64,000 bases of DNA from Brevibacillus humidisoli (GCF_020923435.1 NZ_CP087263.1:3243970-3307969); one strand, 5' to 3'; shown: positions 34,509-43,862, counted from the first letter of the stretch. Program-made: numbers and translations. The notes: generated by a model not told the origin, from the sequence alone.

Positions 34509-35200
34509 CCCTTTTCTTGACGCATAGCTTCTATTAGAGCACTTACTCTGCCCGGATCAACCGGTTTCAGAGCCTGCTGATCGACACGCACACCGGTCCC
34601 GAAGTGGACTTCTGTCACCCCTGTCTGCTGGAGAAAAGGTGTAATCGTATCCACCTTTAGACCACTGCCCGCCATGATCGTCAGATGAGTATCCCGTGTC
34701 AAGTCGACCAACTGCTTCAGCCGATCGATGGCATCAAGCGCACTTTTTTTACCGCCCGAGGTTAAAATGCGGCGTATCTGAGGATATCCACGCAGCAGCT
34801 GCAGGGACTCTAACTGATCTACCGCCTCGTCAAAAGCGCGATGGAATGTCACATCCAAGCCGTCCGCTTCTGCGAGCAGTGCTTCCAGCGTATTTCTGTC
34901 AATCTGCCCCGCTTTATTCAACGCTCCGATCACGATTCCCGCCGCTCCTAACTGCTTGGCAGCCTTCACGTCGCTGATCATCGTGCGTACGTCTGCCCCG
35001 TCATAGCAAAACGATTGGCTATGCGGGCGAATCATCACGTTAACCGGAATGGAGACGGCTTGCACAACCTGCTCGATCAGCCCGTAGCTGGGCGTCAGTC
35101 CGCCTTCCAGGATGCCGGTAATCAGTTCCAGCCGATCAGCCCCTCCCTGTTCGGCCAGCTTGGCGTCGGCTGCGGTGGTCGCGATCACTTCCAGGATCAT
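34499..35200 (-). CDS. cutC: CutC family protein
   Basis: This 233-residue TIM-barrel protein has the family start MILEVIATTAADAKLAEQGGADRLEL and conserved blocks GGLTPSYG, IPVNVMIRPH, VTFHRAFDE, ILTSGGKKSALD and IMAGSGL. CutC was linked to copper homeostasis in E. coli, though the direct role is disputed. ATG 35200 with GAGGGAGGAAAA upstream fits the family start; the longer frame to 35293 does not. Its last codons and stop sit in the palindrome shared with the oxidoreductase gene at 30041, which was probably its convergent neighbour before IS insertion. Confidence 0.92.
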   Translation of the reverse strand: MILEVIATTAADAKLAEQGGADRLELITGILEGGLTPSYGLIEQVVQAVSIPVNVMIRPHSQSFCYDGADVRTMISDVKAAKQLGAAGIVIGALNKAGQIDRNTLEALLAEADGLDVTFHRAFDEAVDQLESLQLLRGYPQIRRILTSGGKKSALDAIDRLKQLVDLTRDTHLTIMAGSGLKVDTITPFLQQTGVTEVHFGTGVRVDQQALKPVDPGRVSALIEAMRQEKGEA

Positions 35201-35373
35201 TCGGTTTTCCTCCCTCTCGCTCTCTACAAGCGACAAGCGCCAACATGATGGCAAAAGCCTGTCGTCTGTTGCTTCATGCACCCAGTATAGCACGTCTATA
35301 CCTGCAGCAACATCCAGACTCTGCCATCATAGTTGGTCTGACCCCTTGATCTGTAATCGCTCCGGCCTAACAG

Positions 35374-36390
35374 TTATTCAAAATATCCGAGCAGTTCGTC
35401 AACCATCAGATTGGCCGCTTTCACACCACCCGCCGTATTCCAGATGGCGTCGCTTACCTCATGCACGTTGTTTTGTTTGACGACCTCAAGGTTTTTCCAA
35501 AGCGGATCGTTCATCCATTCTTTTGCTGTGTCCGCTCCCTTTGATTCGCCCGGATTATCCTCCCAGACAAAGTAGAACAAGATATCCCCGTCCATCTCAG
35601 GGATTCGCTCTTTGGTCACTTCCTCTGTCAGCATGTCCTTTTGCTGTGATTCCGGACGATTAAAGCCAAGCTGCTCCAGAATCACCCCGGAGAACGAATC
35701 TTTGTAATAAATCCGTGCGCTTCCCGGCAAGAACCGGACAATCGACACCTTGGAAGAGAGTTTGTCACCCAGTTTTTCCTTGGCATCGGCAATCTTTTGA
35801 TCAAAATCGCTCATTACCTGTTCTGCTTCTGCCTGCTTGTTGAGGGCCTCTGCATACAGCATGAAGTTCTCTTTCCAACTGCCGGAGAAGGTCTCGGAAA
35901 AGACAGTCGGAGCGATTTGCGAAAGCTGATTGTACACCTTTTCCTGACGAACTTTGCTGCCGATGATCAGATCAGGCTGCAGGCTGGCGATCAGCTCAAT
36001 GTTGGGCTGCATCTCATCCCCGACTACAGTGACGCCCTCCATCTCCGCTTTGATGTGTTCGTACCACGGATCACCCAACCACGACTTGACCGCTCCAACT
36101 GGCTTGACGCCAAGAGCCAGTAATGCCTCTGTCCCTTCATTGGTCAGGATGACAACCTTTTCCGGGGTTCCCTTGATCTTTGTCTCACCCATCGCGTGTT
36201 TGACAACTCTTGCTGCCTCCTCTTGCGGAGCAGTTCCAGAAGACGAGTTTTCCGTGTTCTCAGCAGGGGCAGAAGCATTGTTTGAACCGCTCTCTGGTGT
36301 CGCTTGATTCCCGCACCCTGTCACCATCATCAAGATCAAGACCAATGCAGTTGCAAAAAATCCAGTGTAAAAACGATGCTGGCGTACCAT
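35374..36390 (-). CDS. Iron-siderophore ABC transporter binding lipoprotein
   Basis: This 338-residue binding protein of the FepB/FhuD class has a signal peptide with lipobox ILMMVTGCGN, a low-complexity linker, and the TroA-like two-lobe fold with blocks RVVKHAMGETKIKGTPEKVV and IELIASLQPDLIIGSKV. It captures a ferric siderophore outside the cell. It is divergent from two FecCD permease genes with two Fur boxes between. ATG 36390 follows AAGGAGGAGAATGTG. Confidence 0.92.
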   Translation of the reverse strand: MVRQHRFYTGFFATALVLILMMVTGCGNQATPESGSNNASAPAENTENSSSGTAPQEEAARVVKHAMGETKIKGTPEKVVILTNEGTEALLALGVKPVGAVKSWLGDPWYEHIKAEMEGVTVVGDEMQPNIELIASLQPDLIIGSKVRQEKVYNQLSQIAPTVFSETFSGSWKENFMLYAEALNKQAEAEQVMSDFDQKIADAKEKLGDKLSSKVSIVRFLPGSARIYYKDSFSGVILEQLGFNRPESQQKDMLTEEVTKERIPEMDGDILFYFVWEDNPGESKGADTAKEWMNDPLWKNLEVVKQNNVHEVSDAIWNTAGGVKAANLMVDELLGYFE

Positions 36391-36465
36391 CACATTCTCC
36401 TCCTTGTTTTTCTGTAGTGATGCAAGCCAGTTGTATGGAGGTAAACAGCTTCTCATCACATTTAG

Positions 36466-36480
36466 TGAAAACGATTATCA
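36466..36480 (-). promoter_or_regulatory. Fur box of the binding-protein gene
   Basis: TGAAAACGATTATCA fits the 7-1-7 Fur pattern TGATAATNATTATCA with three mismatches. It lies 76 bases upstream of the binding-protein ATG. Confidence 0.75.
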
Positions 36481-36575
36481 TTAAACACGCAATACTTTAC
36501 AGTGTAAGCGGAAGTACTGTCATGGATTTTTTGTCATCTCCCGTTCATTGACTAGCGTGCTTCCTACCCCTAATA

Positions 36576-36590
36576 TGATAATGATTATCA
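36576..36590 (+). promoter_or_regulatory. Perfect 7-1-7 Fur box of the permease operon
   Basis: TGATAATGATTATCA is an exact match to the Bacilli Fur consensus, 55 bases before the permease start. It predicts iron repression of both divergent units. Confidence 0.92.
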
Positions 36591-36644
36591 ATATTTTTTT
36601 GTTTCAGAACATGCTGGTTTTTTGGCCTAGAAAGGAAGTTGTTC

Positions 36645-37655
36645 GTGATTTGTGTGCTGCAGAGTCGTTTCTGGAAGACGACCATCCTGATCCTCGGTCT
36701 GCTCGTATTGCTGCTCAGTATGCTGGCCAGCATCTTGTACGGAATCAACAACATCAGCTTGCAGAGCGCGGTCGACGCCTATTTGCACTTTGACGGTTCA
36801 GACGAGCATCTGATCGTGAAGCAAACACGCGTACCGCGAGCATTGATTGCGGCCGCCGTAGGAGCTAGCCTGGCCATCGCTGGTGCCTTGATGCAGGCGA
36901 TTACGCGAAATCCGCTCGCCTCTCCTTCCATTTTGGGGATTAATACCGGAGCAGGTTTGTTTATCGTCGCTTTCAGTTTTTTGTTCGATTCTGCCTTTTC
37001 CCTGATGGAATACATATGGATCGGCTTTCTGGGAGCTGGCGTCACTACCATTGTCGTCTACCTGCTGGGATCGGTAGGCCGCGATGGAATGACACCGCTC
37101 AAGATAACACTGGCCGGATCAGCCATTTCCACATTTGCCTTTTCCATTACCTCGCTTATCTTGCTTTTGACCAACAAATCACTGGACGAATATCTGCATT
37201 GGCTGGTAGGATCAGTCGCCGGGCGCGACTTGGCACATCTGGTCGCTGTGTTTCCCTATATCTTGATCGCGTGGATCGGCTCTTGGTTTGTCGCCAAACC
37301 GATGAACCTGCTCGCCATCGGTCAAGATGTGGCAGTGAGTTTAGGGCAGCGAACCGGTTTGACCAAAGCGGCAGCTGCCTTGCTGATCGTCCTGCTTGCC
37401 GGAGGTTCTGTCGCCGTGGCCGGTCCGATCGCCTTTATCGGCATCATCATCCCCCACATCTGCCGCTATCTGGTGGGAGTGGATCATCGCTGGCTGCTTC
37501 CGTATTCTGCCGTCGTCGGCGCCATTCTGCTGGTCACGGCTGATCTGGCTGCCCGCTTTGTCCTGATGCCAAAAGAAGTGCCTGTCGGCGTCGCCACCGC
37601 ATTGATCGGGGTGCCTGCCGTGATTTACATCGTGAGAAGGAGAAAATATGAGTAA
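36645..37655 (+). CDS. FecCD-type siderophore ABC permease, first subunit
   Basis: This permease of about 336 residues has blocks RVPRALIAAAVGASLAIAGA, RNPLASPSILGI and GPIAFIGIIIPHICRYLVG, all FecCD hallmarks, and about ten helices. I prefer GTG 36645, six bases after AGGAAG; TTG at 36639 lies too close. It overlaps the next permease by eight bases. Confidence 0.92.
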   Translation: MICVLQSRFWKTTILILGLLVLLLSMLASILYGINNISLQSAVDAYLHFDGSDEHLIVKQTRVPRALIAAAVGASLAIAGALMQAITRNPLASPSILGINTGAGLFIVAFSFLFDSAFSLMEYIWIGFLGAGVTTIVVYLLGSVGRDGMTPLKITLAGSAISTFAFSITSLILLLTNKSLDEYLHWLVGSVAGRDLAHLVAVFPYILIAWIGSWFVAKPMNLLAIGQDVAVSLGQRTGLTKAAAALLIVLLAGGSVAVAGPIAFIGIIIPHICRYLVGVDHRWLLPYSAVVGAILLVTADLAARFVLMPKEVPVGVATALIGVPAVIYIVRRRKYE

Positions 37656-38688
37656 GTATCTTTCCCTGCGTTCGCATAAACCGCCGTTTTCTTTCCTAAT
37701 CCACAAAAAAACGCTGCTGGTCACCCTGACCCTGCTGGTTGTGCTCGTACTGGCGGCCCTGCTCTGCGTCGGCATAGGCAGCTTGTTCATCCCCCCTTGG
37801 GAAGTAGTCAAGACGTTGTTCGGCGCTGGGGAAGAGGCCCATCGGCTGGTTGTCATGGACCTGCGGCTGCCCCGGATTACGATGGCGATTCTGGTAGGCG
37901 CCTCTCTGGCAGTGGCTGGAGCGATCCTGCAAAGCGTGGTTCGCAATCCGCTTGCTTCCCCCGACATGCTAGGCATTACCCACGGAGCGACAGCAGCAGC
38001 CGTGGCCTTTATCACCGTATCCGGAGGGAAGTACAGCGTCAACTGGCTCCCGTTGGTCGCCTTGTTCGGCGCCTTCTTTACCGCTGCGATCAACTACCTG
38101 ACCGCGTGGAGAAAAGGGGTCTCCCCCCTCCGACTGGTGCTGATCGGCGTCTCTCTCTCCGTCGCCATGTCAGCCCTTACTTCTTTTATTATGGTGGCTG
38201 GTCCAACCTACCTGGCTTCCCAAGCGCTAAGCTGGATGTCGGGTACCGTCTACGGATCGGCGTGGGGACATGTCCTAGCGCTGCTGCCGTGGGTGATTGT
38301 CTTGATCCCGCTTTCCTTTGCCTTCTCCTCCAAACTGAATGTGCAGGAATTGGGCGATTCGGTCGCTACCGGACTTGGTGATCCTGTTGAAAAACATCGG
38401 CTGCTGTTGATTGCCATAAGCGTTTGCCTGGCCGGTTCGGCGGTAGGAATGGCCGGAGGCATCACGTTTATCGGACTGATGGCACCCCATATTGCCAGAA
38501 AGCTGGTGGGTCCGACGCTTGACGGTCTGTTGCCGGTATCCGCCCTGATTGGCAGCTTGCTGCTGCTGTTGGCCGACTTGATTGGTAGAACCTTGTTTCT
38601 GCCCAACGATGTTCCAGCCGGTGTTTTTACCGCTGCGATCGGGGCACCGTTTTTTATCTACCTGCTGTACAGAAGCAGGAAGGGATAG
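37648..38688 (+). CDS. FecCD-type siderophore ABC permease, second subunit
   Basis: This 346-residue partner permease has RLPRITMAILVGASLAVAGA, RNPLASPDMLGITHG and GGITFIGLMAPHIARKLVG. It is translationally coupled to the first subunit by overlap. No ATPase gene follows; the next gene is an oxidase. The ATPase must be supplied from elsewhere (YusV/FhuC-like), which is known for several Bacilli siderophore systems. Confidence 0.92.
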   Translation: MSKYLSLRSHKPPFSFLIHKKTLLVTLTLLVVLVLAALLCVGIGSLFIPPWEVVKTLFGAGEEAHRLVVMDLRLPRITMAILVGASLAVAGAILQSVVRNPLASPDMLGITHGATAAAVAFITVSGGKYSVNWLPLVALFGAFFTAAINYLTAWRKGVSPLRLVLIGVSLSVAMSALTSFIMVAGPTYLASQALSWMSGTVYGSAWGHVLALLPWVIVLIPLSFAFSSKLNVQELGDSVATGLGDPVEKHRLLLIAISVCLAGSAVGMAGGITFIGLMAPHIARKLVGPTLDGLLPVSALIGSLLLLLADLIGRTLFLPNDVPAGVFTAAIGAPFFIYLLYRSRKG

Positions 38689-38810
38689 AGAAGAAAACGT
38701 TTCACCCTCTCGCCGCCGTTTGCAAGAGATACATAATCACTTGGAATCGGCGCACACTAAACTAGTAAAGAACGGAATGAATACCAGTTTGGTGGAGAGG
38801 GTGTTCCCAA

Positions 38811-40166
38811 TTGGATGAAATCCTGTTGGCCCGGTCCATGTTTGGGATGACGATGGCCTTTCATATCATTTTTGCTACCCTTGGAGTGGGGCTTCCCCTG
38901 ATGATCCTGATCGCTGAACTCCTCTTTTGGCGTACCAAAGACAAAGACTACGAGCTGATGGCCAAACGTTGGACAAAGGGACAGGCGATCTTGTTGGGAG
39001 TGGCGATTCCCTCCGGTACGATTGCCGGTGTCCAACTATCGCTGCTTTGGCCAGGTTTTATGGAAGTGGTGGGCAAAGTAATCGCCCTGCCGTTTCAGAT
39101 CGAGATTTTTGCCTTCTTTCTGGAAGCGCTGTTTCTCTCCCTCTACGTCTACGCAGCGGACAGGCTCACCCCGTGGATGCGCATCGTCAGTGTCTTCCTG
39201 GTCTTGGTGGGCGCCACTGCGTCGGCTGTGCTGATTACCAATGTACACGCCTTTGAGGGGACGCCTGCCGGCTTTCGTCTGGTTGATGGAGAGATTGTCG
39301 ATGTAGACCCCTGGGCCGCTTTTTTCAATCCCAGCTTCTTCGTTACGGCCGGTCACGTCACCGTCTCCGCGTTTATGACCGGTGCGTTTGTGATCGCCTC
39401 TGTCGCCGCCTGGAAGATGATCAGAGCGAAAGCGCCCGGTCGCGAGTATCTGTTTCATCAAAAAGCGCTCCTGATGGGGCTGATCATCGGCGGCACCTTT
39501 TCCCTGCTCACTGCGCTCAACGGCCACGAATCGGCCCAGTATCTGCATCACTACCAACCGGAAAAACTGGCTGCCGCCGAGGGGCTGTTTGAGACACAGC
39601 CGTACGCGCCGCTGGTGATCGGCGGGCTCACCGACCCCGAGACACAAGAGGTGAAGTACGGTATCGAGATTCCCTGGATGCTTAGTTTTCTCGCCGGCAA
39701 CCGCTTTGACGAGGTGGTTGTCGGGTTGAATGACTTTCCCCGGGAATACTGGCCGCCGCTGTTTGTCCATACGCTGTTTAACGCGATGGTAGGCATCGGC
39801 AGTCTGTTGATCCTGGTCGGCTTTGTCGGCTTTGCCTGGAAAAAGCTGCTGAAAAAAGACCGCTATCCACGCTGGGCGATGTGGCTGTTCGTGGCGAGCG
39901 GTCCCCTTGCCATGCTGGGGATTGAGTTTGGCTGGATCTTTGCTTGTACCGGGCGGCAGCCATGGGTGATCTACCGGATGATGTTGACATCGGAGGCGGC
40001 CACTCGTTCGGAGGGACTTGGCGTTTTGTTTGGGCTTTTCCTCGCTGTCTATCTCTTGCTGGCCATCGTGACGATCCTGGTCTTCCTCAGCTACTTCCGC
40101 CGCCATCCCCTGCCATTTGCAAAACCGGCCAGTCAAGTCAGCAACAATGACGCGCCAAAAGGGTGA
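38811..40166 (+). CDS. Cytochrome bd-type quinol oxidase subunit I (short, YthA/CbdA-like)
   Basis: This 451-residue subunit starts with TTG behind GGAGAGGG. It has the first haem-ligand His in MTMAFHIIFATLG, the second His region SFFVTAGHVTVSAF and the GRQPW motif. The quinol loop is short, as in CIO/YthA types. In the GRQPW region the sequence is EFGWIFACTGRQPW, where CydA proteins with haem d usually have Glu two residues before Gly. This suggests the bb'-like branch that lacks haem d, but I cannot prove it. Confidence 0.92.
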   Translation: MDEILLARSMFGMTMAFHIIFATLGVGLPLMILIAELLFWRTKDKDYELMAKRWTKGQAILLGVAIPSGTIAGVQLSLLWPGFMEVVGKVIALPFQIEIFAFFLEALFLSLYVYAADRLTPWMRIVSVFLVLVGATASAVLITNVHAFEGTPAGFRLVDGEIVDVDPWAAFFNPSFFVTAGHVTVSAFMTGAFVIASVAAWKMIRAKAPGREYLFHQKALLMGLIIGGTFSLLTALNGHESAQYLHHYQPEKLAAAEGLFETQPYAPLVIGGLTDPETQEVKYGIEIPWMLSFLAGNRFDEVVVGLNDFPREYWPPLFVHTLFNAMVGIGSLLILVGFVGFAWKKLLKKDRYPRWAMWLFVASGPLAMLGIEFGWIFACTGRQPWVIYRMMLTSEAATRSEGLGVLFGLFLAVYLLLAIVTILVFLSYFRRHPLPFAKPASQVSNNDAPKG

Positions 40167-40172
40167 GACAGG

Positions 40173-41198
40173 ATGACAGATACGCTTCTCGCGATCACCT
40201 TGTTGTGGATCTTTGTGGTAATCTATTCGGTTGCGGCTGCCTTCGACTTCGGAGCCGGTTTCTGGTCGATGGTCTACCTCAATCACGACCAAACCAGAGC
40301 GACAACCATCGCCAACCGATATCTCTCCCCTTCGTGGGAGGTGACCAATGTGTTTATCGTCCTCATCGTTGTGGGATTGGTTTCTTTTTTCCCTGGGGCT
40401 ACTTTTAAGCTGGGGACGGTGCTGCTGGTTCCAGGCAGCCTGGTCGTCCTGTTGATCCTGATTCGCAGTGCCTTTATGATCTTCTCTCATCTTGTCCAGA
40501 AGTATCACAAGATGCTGAGTGTCGTCTCTGGGATTACCGGACTGATCGTTCCGGCTCTGTTGATCAGCGTGCTGCCGATCACGCAAGGGGGATATATAGA
40601 GGACATAGATGGTGTGGAACGGCTGCTGTTGGGCGAACTGCTGACCAGTCCGCACGGTTTGGCTTACGTTGGACTGGCCGTCACCAGCACGCTTTTCCTA
40701 TCGTCGCTGCTGCTCGCCGATTACTCGTACGTGGCAGGGGAAAAGCAGGCATTTGCCGTTTATCGGCGCGACGCCATCCTGCTGGGTCCGCTCACTTTGT
40801 TGATGGCGATGCTGACCCTTGTCACGATGGAGAGAGCTGCCCCCTGGCTCTATGCGAGGTTGTGGGACTACCTCCCTTGGCTGATCGCTTCTGCCGCCTG
40901 CTTTTTTGTCGGTTACATCACGCTGCTGCTTCCGCAGGAACGCCGCTTTTTGCTGCACCTGCCGCGCATCGCCGTGATCAGCGTGATCGTACAGTATCTG
41001 CTGGCCAGCTATGCCTACGGGGCCGCTCATCTGCCTTATGTCGTCTACCCGGATGTCACGATTGAATCAGGTTTTACTCACCCCAACACCTTCCGCGCCT
41101 TGTTTGTCAGCTATATCGTCGGATTCGCCCTGCTTACACCGGGGTTTCTCCTCTTTTGGCGGATGTTTATGAAAGACAGCAGATATCTGCGCCAATAG
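40173..41198 (+). CDS. Cytochrome bd-type quinol oxidase subunit II
   Basis: This 341-residue subunit has eight or nine helices and the family N-terminal blocks LLWIFVVIYSVAAAFDFGAGFW and YLSPSWEVTNVFIV. It starts six bases after subunit I and forms the oxidase heterodimer with it in the membrane. No small CydX-like frame or CydDC transporter follows. Confidence 0.92.
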   Translation: MTDTLLAITLLWIFVVIYSVAAAFDFGAGFWSMVYLNHDQTRATTIANRYLSPSWEVTNVFIVLIVVGLVSFFPGATFKLGTVLLVPGSLVVLLILIRSAFMIFSHLVQKYHKMLSVVSGITGLIVPALLISVLPITQGGYIEDIDGVERLLLGELLTSPHGLAYVGLAVTSTLFLSSLLLADYSYVAGEKQAFAVYRRDAILLGPLTLLMAMLTLVTMERAAPWLYARLWDYLPWLIASAACFFVGYITLLLPQERRFLLHLPRIAVISVIVQYLLASYAYGAAHLPYVVYPDVTIESGFTHPNTFRALFVSYIVGFALLTPGFLLFWRMFMKDSRYLRQ

Positions 41199-41235
41199 GG
41201 TTGCCTGCAGCAGGCTTGAGGCTGGCTGGACTGGA

Positions 41236-41775
41236 CTATTTCACCAGCTTGAGAATCTGTTTAAACGCTTCTCCCCGAGCGACGCGCAGCAGTTCGTACA
41301 GGGCGGTTTCCAGACAAGTGATGGCGACGCCGCTTGTTCTCATCTTTTCGATCCCGATCTGTTTGTTGGCCTCTGTACGGGAGGAGACGGCGTCTGCCAC
41401 CACCTGTACCTCGTACCCGCTCTCTTGCAGACCAACGGCTGTCTGATACACGCATATATGCGCCTCGATACCAGCGATCAGGATTTGCCGCCGGCCTGTC
41501 TGACGGACTGCCTCTATGAATGGCTGATGATCGCAGGCGTTAAACGCGTGTTTGGCAATGGGTTGAATGTCCTGCAGATGACGGGCGATCTCCTCTATTG
41601 TAGGCCCGAACCCCTCTGGATACTGCTCCAGCCAGACAACCGGAATCCCGAGAATCTGGGCCCCCTGAACCAGCTTCTCCAGTGTATCCACCATCTCCTC
41701 ACTGTCATGCACGATCCGGGCTAGCTTGCCTTGTACATCGACGACCACCAACAACGTATTTTCTCTGCTCAGCAT
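41236..41775 (-). CDS. Isochorismatase-family cysteine hydrolase
   Basis: This 179-residue hydrolase shows the catalytic triad in place: Asp in LLVVVDVQGKLA, Lys in PIAKHAFNA and Cys in GIEAHICVYQTA. YcaC-type members act on unknown amide or ester substrates. ATG 41775 follows AAGGAGGGGATC, ten codons inside the longest frame. It is a single gene, convergent with the oxidase operon. Confidence 0.9.
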   Translation of the reverse strand: MLSRENTLLVVVDVQGKLARIVHDSEEMVDTLEKLVQGAQILGIPVVWLEQYPEGFGPTIEEIARHLQDIQPIAKHAFNACDHQPFIEAVRQTGRRQILIAGIEAHICVYQTAVGLQESGYEVQVVADAVSSRTEANKQIGIEKMRTSGVAITCLETALYELLRVARGEAFKQILKLVK

Positions 41776-41904
41776 GCTGATCCCCTCCTTACGATTGTTT
41801 TTCACTCCATTTCTTGCTTACAGCAGGAACTGGCCACCTTTCCTCTCTACAACTATACGAAAAGCAGCCGCTAATCTCCTGCCGGCGATCCATGCATCAT
41901 GGAT

Positions 41905-42037
41905 CTAACCCACATGCCAGAGGCGGGTCTTGATACATACGGCAAACAGACAGAAATTGACGATAGCTGCCGCTGCAAATACGGTGGATGCTCCCCACCA
42001 GGCAATCACCCACCCAGGGGTGGTAAAATAAAAAGTG
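41905..42037 (-). pseudogene. Remnant of an MFS transporter C-terminus
   Basis: The minus strand here encodes a last transmembrane helix and tail ending in stop: FYFTTPGWVIAWWGA, then a hydrophobic run with FAAAAIVNFCLF and CIKTRLWHVG. There is no start or ribosome site, and a stop lies just upstream, so only about 44 codons remain. SgrR-type regulators commonly neighbour sugar or drug exporters of the MFS, so this may be the deleted partner. The remaining part of 41776-42096 shows nothing else. Confidence 0.45.
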
Positions 42038-42096
42038 TAGAGTTAATGCCTCGTTTTTTCGACTTTTTCAAGACAAGTAGAGATGAGGAGTGCCGC

Positions 42097-43848
42097 ATGT
42101 CCATCGTGCTGGACTACATAAAGCTGCGACAGACGTTTCCGATAGCGGAAGAAGGGGAACCGCTGCGGGTGACTATGGCCCAACTGGCCGAGATCTGGTA
42201 TTGCACCCCCCGCAACGCGAAGTTGATGATCAACAAGATGGAGCAGTTGAACTGGCTCTCCTACACTCCCGGCAGAGGGAGGGGCATCGCTTCCACGATC
42301 CGGTTTCACTATCCGTCCGACCAACTGCTGCTGGCCGAAGCAGAAAAAAGAGTGCGCCAGGGAAAACTGCATCAGGCGCTGGAACTGCTCCGTACATACG
42401 GAGATGGAACCACGCTTCAGCGTTCCTTTTTGCTGCTGCTGAACCAGTCTTTGGGGCACCAGGTGGAGTCAAACGAAGGGGAGCGATTGGAGACCCTTCG
42501 CCTGCCGATCGCCCGGACCATCAATGCGCTCGATCCGGCAGATGGTTTTTTTGCCCTGGATCTCCACCTAATCAAGCAGGTATATGATACATTGATCGCT
42601 TATGACTACAAACAACAGCGTCATCTCCCAATGCTCGCCCATCACTGGGAGTCAAATCGTACATGCAGTGACTGGGTTTTCTACTTGCGCAAAGGCGTAC
42701 GGTTTCACCACGGCAAAGAGTGCACCGCAGACGATGTCGCCTACACGATGGAACGGCTGCAGCGATCCAGCCGGGATGGTGGAGCCAACGGTTGGCTGCT
42801 GCAGACGGTCAATCGCATTCGCCTCCTGGATCGCTACACGATTCAACTTACTTTGTCCGCGCCCAATCGGCTGTTTGCGCCGTTTCTCAGTTTGCCCGCT
42901 GCATCTGTCGTCCCGGCAGATCTCGCTTCGCTCCCGTTTCGCCCGGTGGGAACAGGGCCGTTCCGGGTATTCGAATACACCGATCACCACTGTATCCTGG
43001 AAGCGAATCCCGATTACTTTTACGGGCGTGCCCACCTGGACAGGATTGAGATTCTCTCTGTGTCGGCGCAACAGGCAAACGCCCTGCTCAGCCAAGAGAC
43101 AAGCCAGTTGTTTGTCCACACAGGGGAGACAGCGAGACCAAGCCATTCCTCTTGGCGAAGCCGGGATTTCCCGTTCGCCAGCTGCAGCCTGCTCACGTTC
43201 AATCTGGCCAGACCGGGGCCACAGGCGGATATTCGGTTTCGTCAGGCACTCCACCTGCTGCTTGATCGCCACAAGATGATCGACGAGCTAGGGGAACTGC
43301 GGGTAGCTCCAGCGACAGGCTTTCATGAGAGAGGAGGAACAGGTCAAGAACAGAGTCCGGTCACTTTGTCCGCTATGGAGGCTGCGGCCAATCTGCAAAA
43401 AGGGAGGCGCCTTTTGGAAGATTCGGAAAAGGTTTGGGCTTCGCTGACAGAAAACGAGCAGTTGGCCAAGTGGTTCCCTGAGCTTCGGATGGATGAGCTG
43501 CGTGAAGGCGGGGTCATCACGTTTGACATGCAGGATGGCACGTTTGAGGAACTGCGGATTATCGAGTTTGCCATGTATTCCGTACTGGAGTATACATGGG
43601 GGGACGACCAGGTTCGCTTTGAGCTGTACCCAGATGGAGAGGGCTGTCGCTTGGTCTTGATCGAGAAGATCAACAAGATCACGGATCACACGCCAAAGGA
43701 TCTTGCCGGCTGGCACGTCTGCCTGGATGTCATCGAAGCGTTGCTGGACGGCAGCACGCTGGAAGACCGTAAAAATGAATGGGAAAAATGGCATGAGAAA
43801 TACGTGCAAGTGATCGAGAAACTCCCAAAAGGCGAATCAGAGATGTAG
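42097..43848 (+). CDS. SgrR-like regulator fused to a C-terminal SRPBCC domain
   Basis: This 583-residue chimera has, at residues 1-70, an SgrR-type winged helix (AQLAEIWYCTPRNAKLMINK). Residues about 120-440 are a family 5 solute-binding domain (RTINALDPADGFFALDLHLI, GVRFHHGKECTADDVAYTM). Near residue 441 (around 43420) this stops short after GRRLLEDS and continues at once as an AHSA1-type SRPBCC domain (EKVWASLTENEQLAKWF ... DLAGWHVCLDVIEALLDG). SgrR lacks its usual C-terminal 100 or more residues, and the SRPBCC part lacks its first strand. A deletion joining two genes is the simplest explanation. ATG 42097 has GAGGAG six bases upstream. Confidence 0.85.
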   Translation: MSIVLDYIKLRQTFPIAEEGEPLRVTMAQLAEIWYCTPRNAKLMINKMEQLNWLSYTPGRGRGIASTIRFHYPSDQLLLAEAEKRVRQGKLHQALELLRTYGDGTTLQRSFLLLLNQSLGHQVESNEGERLETLRLPIARTINALDPADGFFALDLHLIKQVYDTLIAYDYKQQRHLPMLAHHWESNRTCSDWVFYLRKGVRFHHGKECTADDVAYTMERLQRSSRDGGANGWLLQTVNRIRLLDRYTIQLTLSAPNRLFAPFLSLPAASVVPADLASLPFRPVGTGPFRVFEYTDHHCILEANPDYFYGRAHLDRIEILSVSAQQANALLSQETSQLFVHTGETARPSHSSWRSRDFPFASCSLLTFNLARPGPQADIRFRQALHLLLDRHKMIDELGELRVAPATGFHERGGTGQEQSPVTLSAMEAAANLQKGRRLLEDSEKVWASLTENEQLAKWFPELRMDELREGGVITFDMQDGTFEELRIIEFAMYSVLEYTWGDDQVRFELYPDGEGCRLVLIEKINKITDHTPKDLAGWHVCLDVIEALLDGSTLEDRKNEWEKWHEKYVQVIEKLPKGESEM

Positions 43849-43862
43849 CGCTGACCACAGCG

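Noticed and set aside
39036-40655. Minus-strand frame of 539 codons
   Set aside because: Antisense to the cytochrome oxidase genes, highly charged low-quality composition, no ribosome site.
41199-41235. Small palindrome CCTGCAGCAGG between oxidase and hydrolase genes
   Set aside because: The stem is short and no T run follows, so I do not call a terminator.
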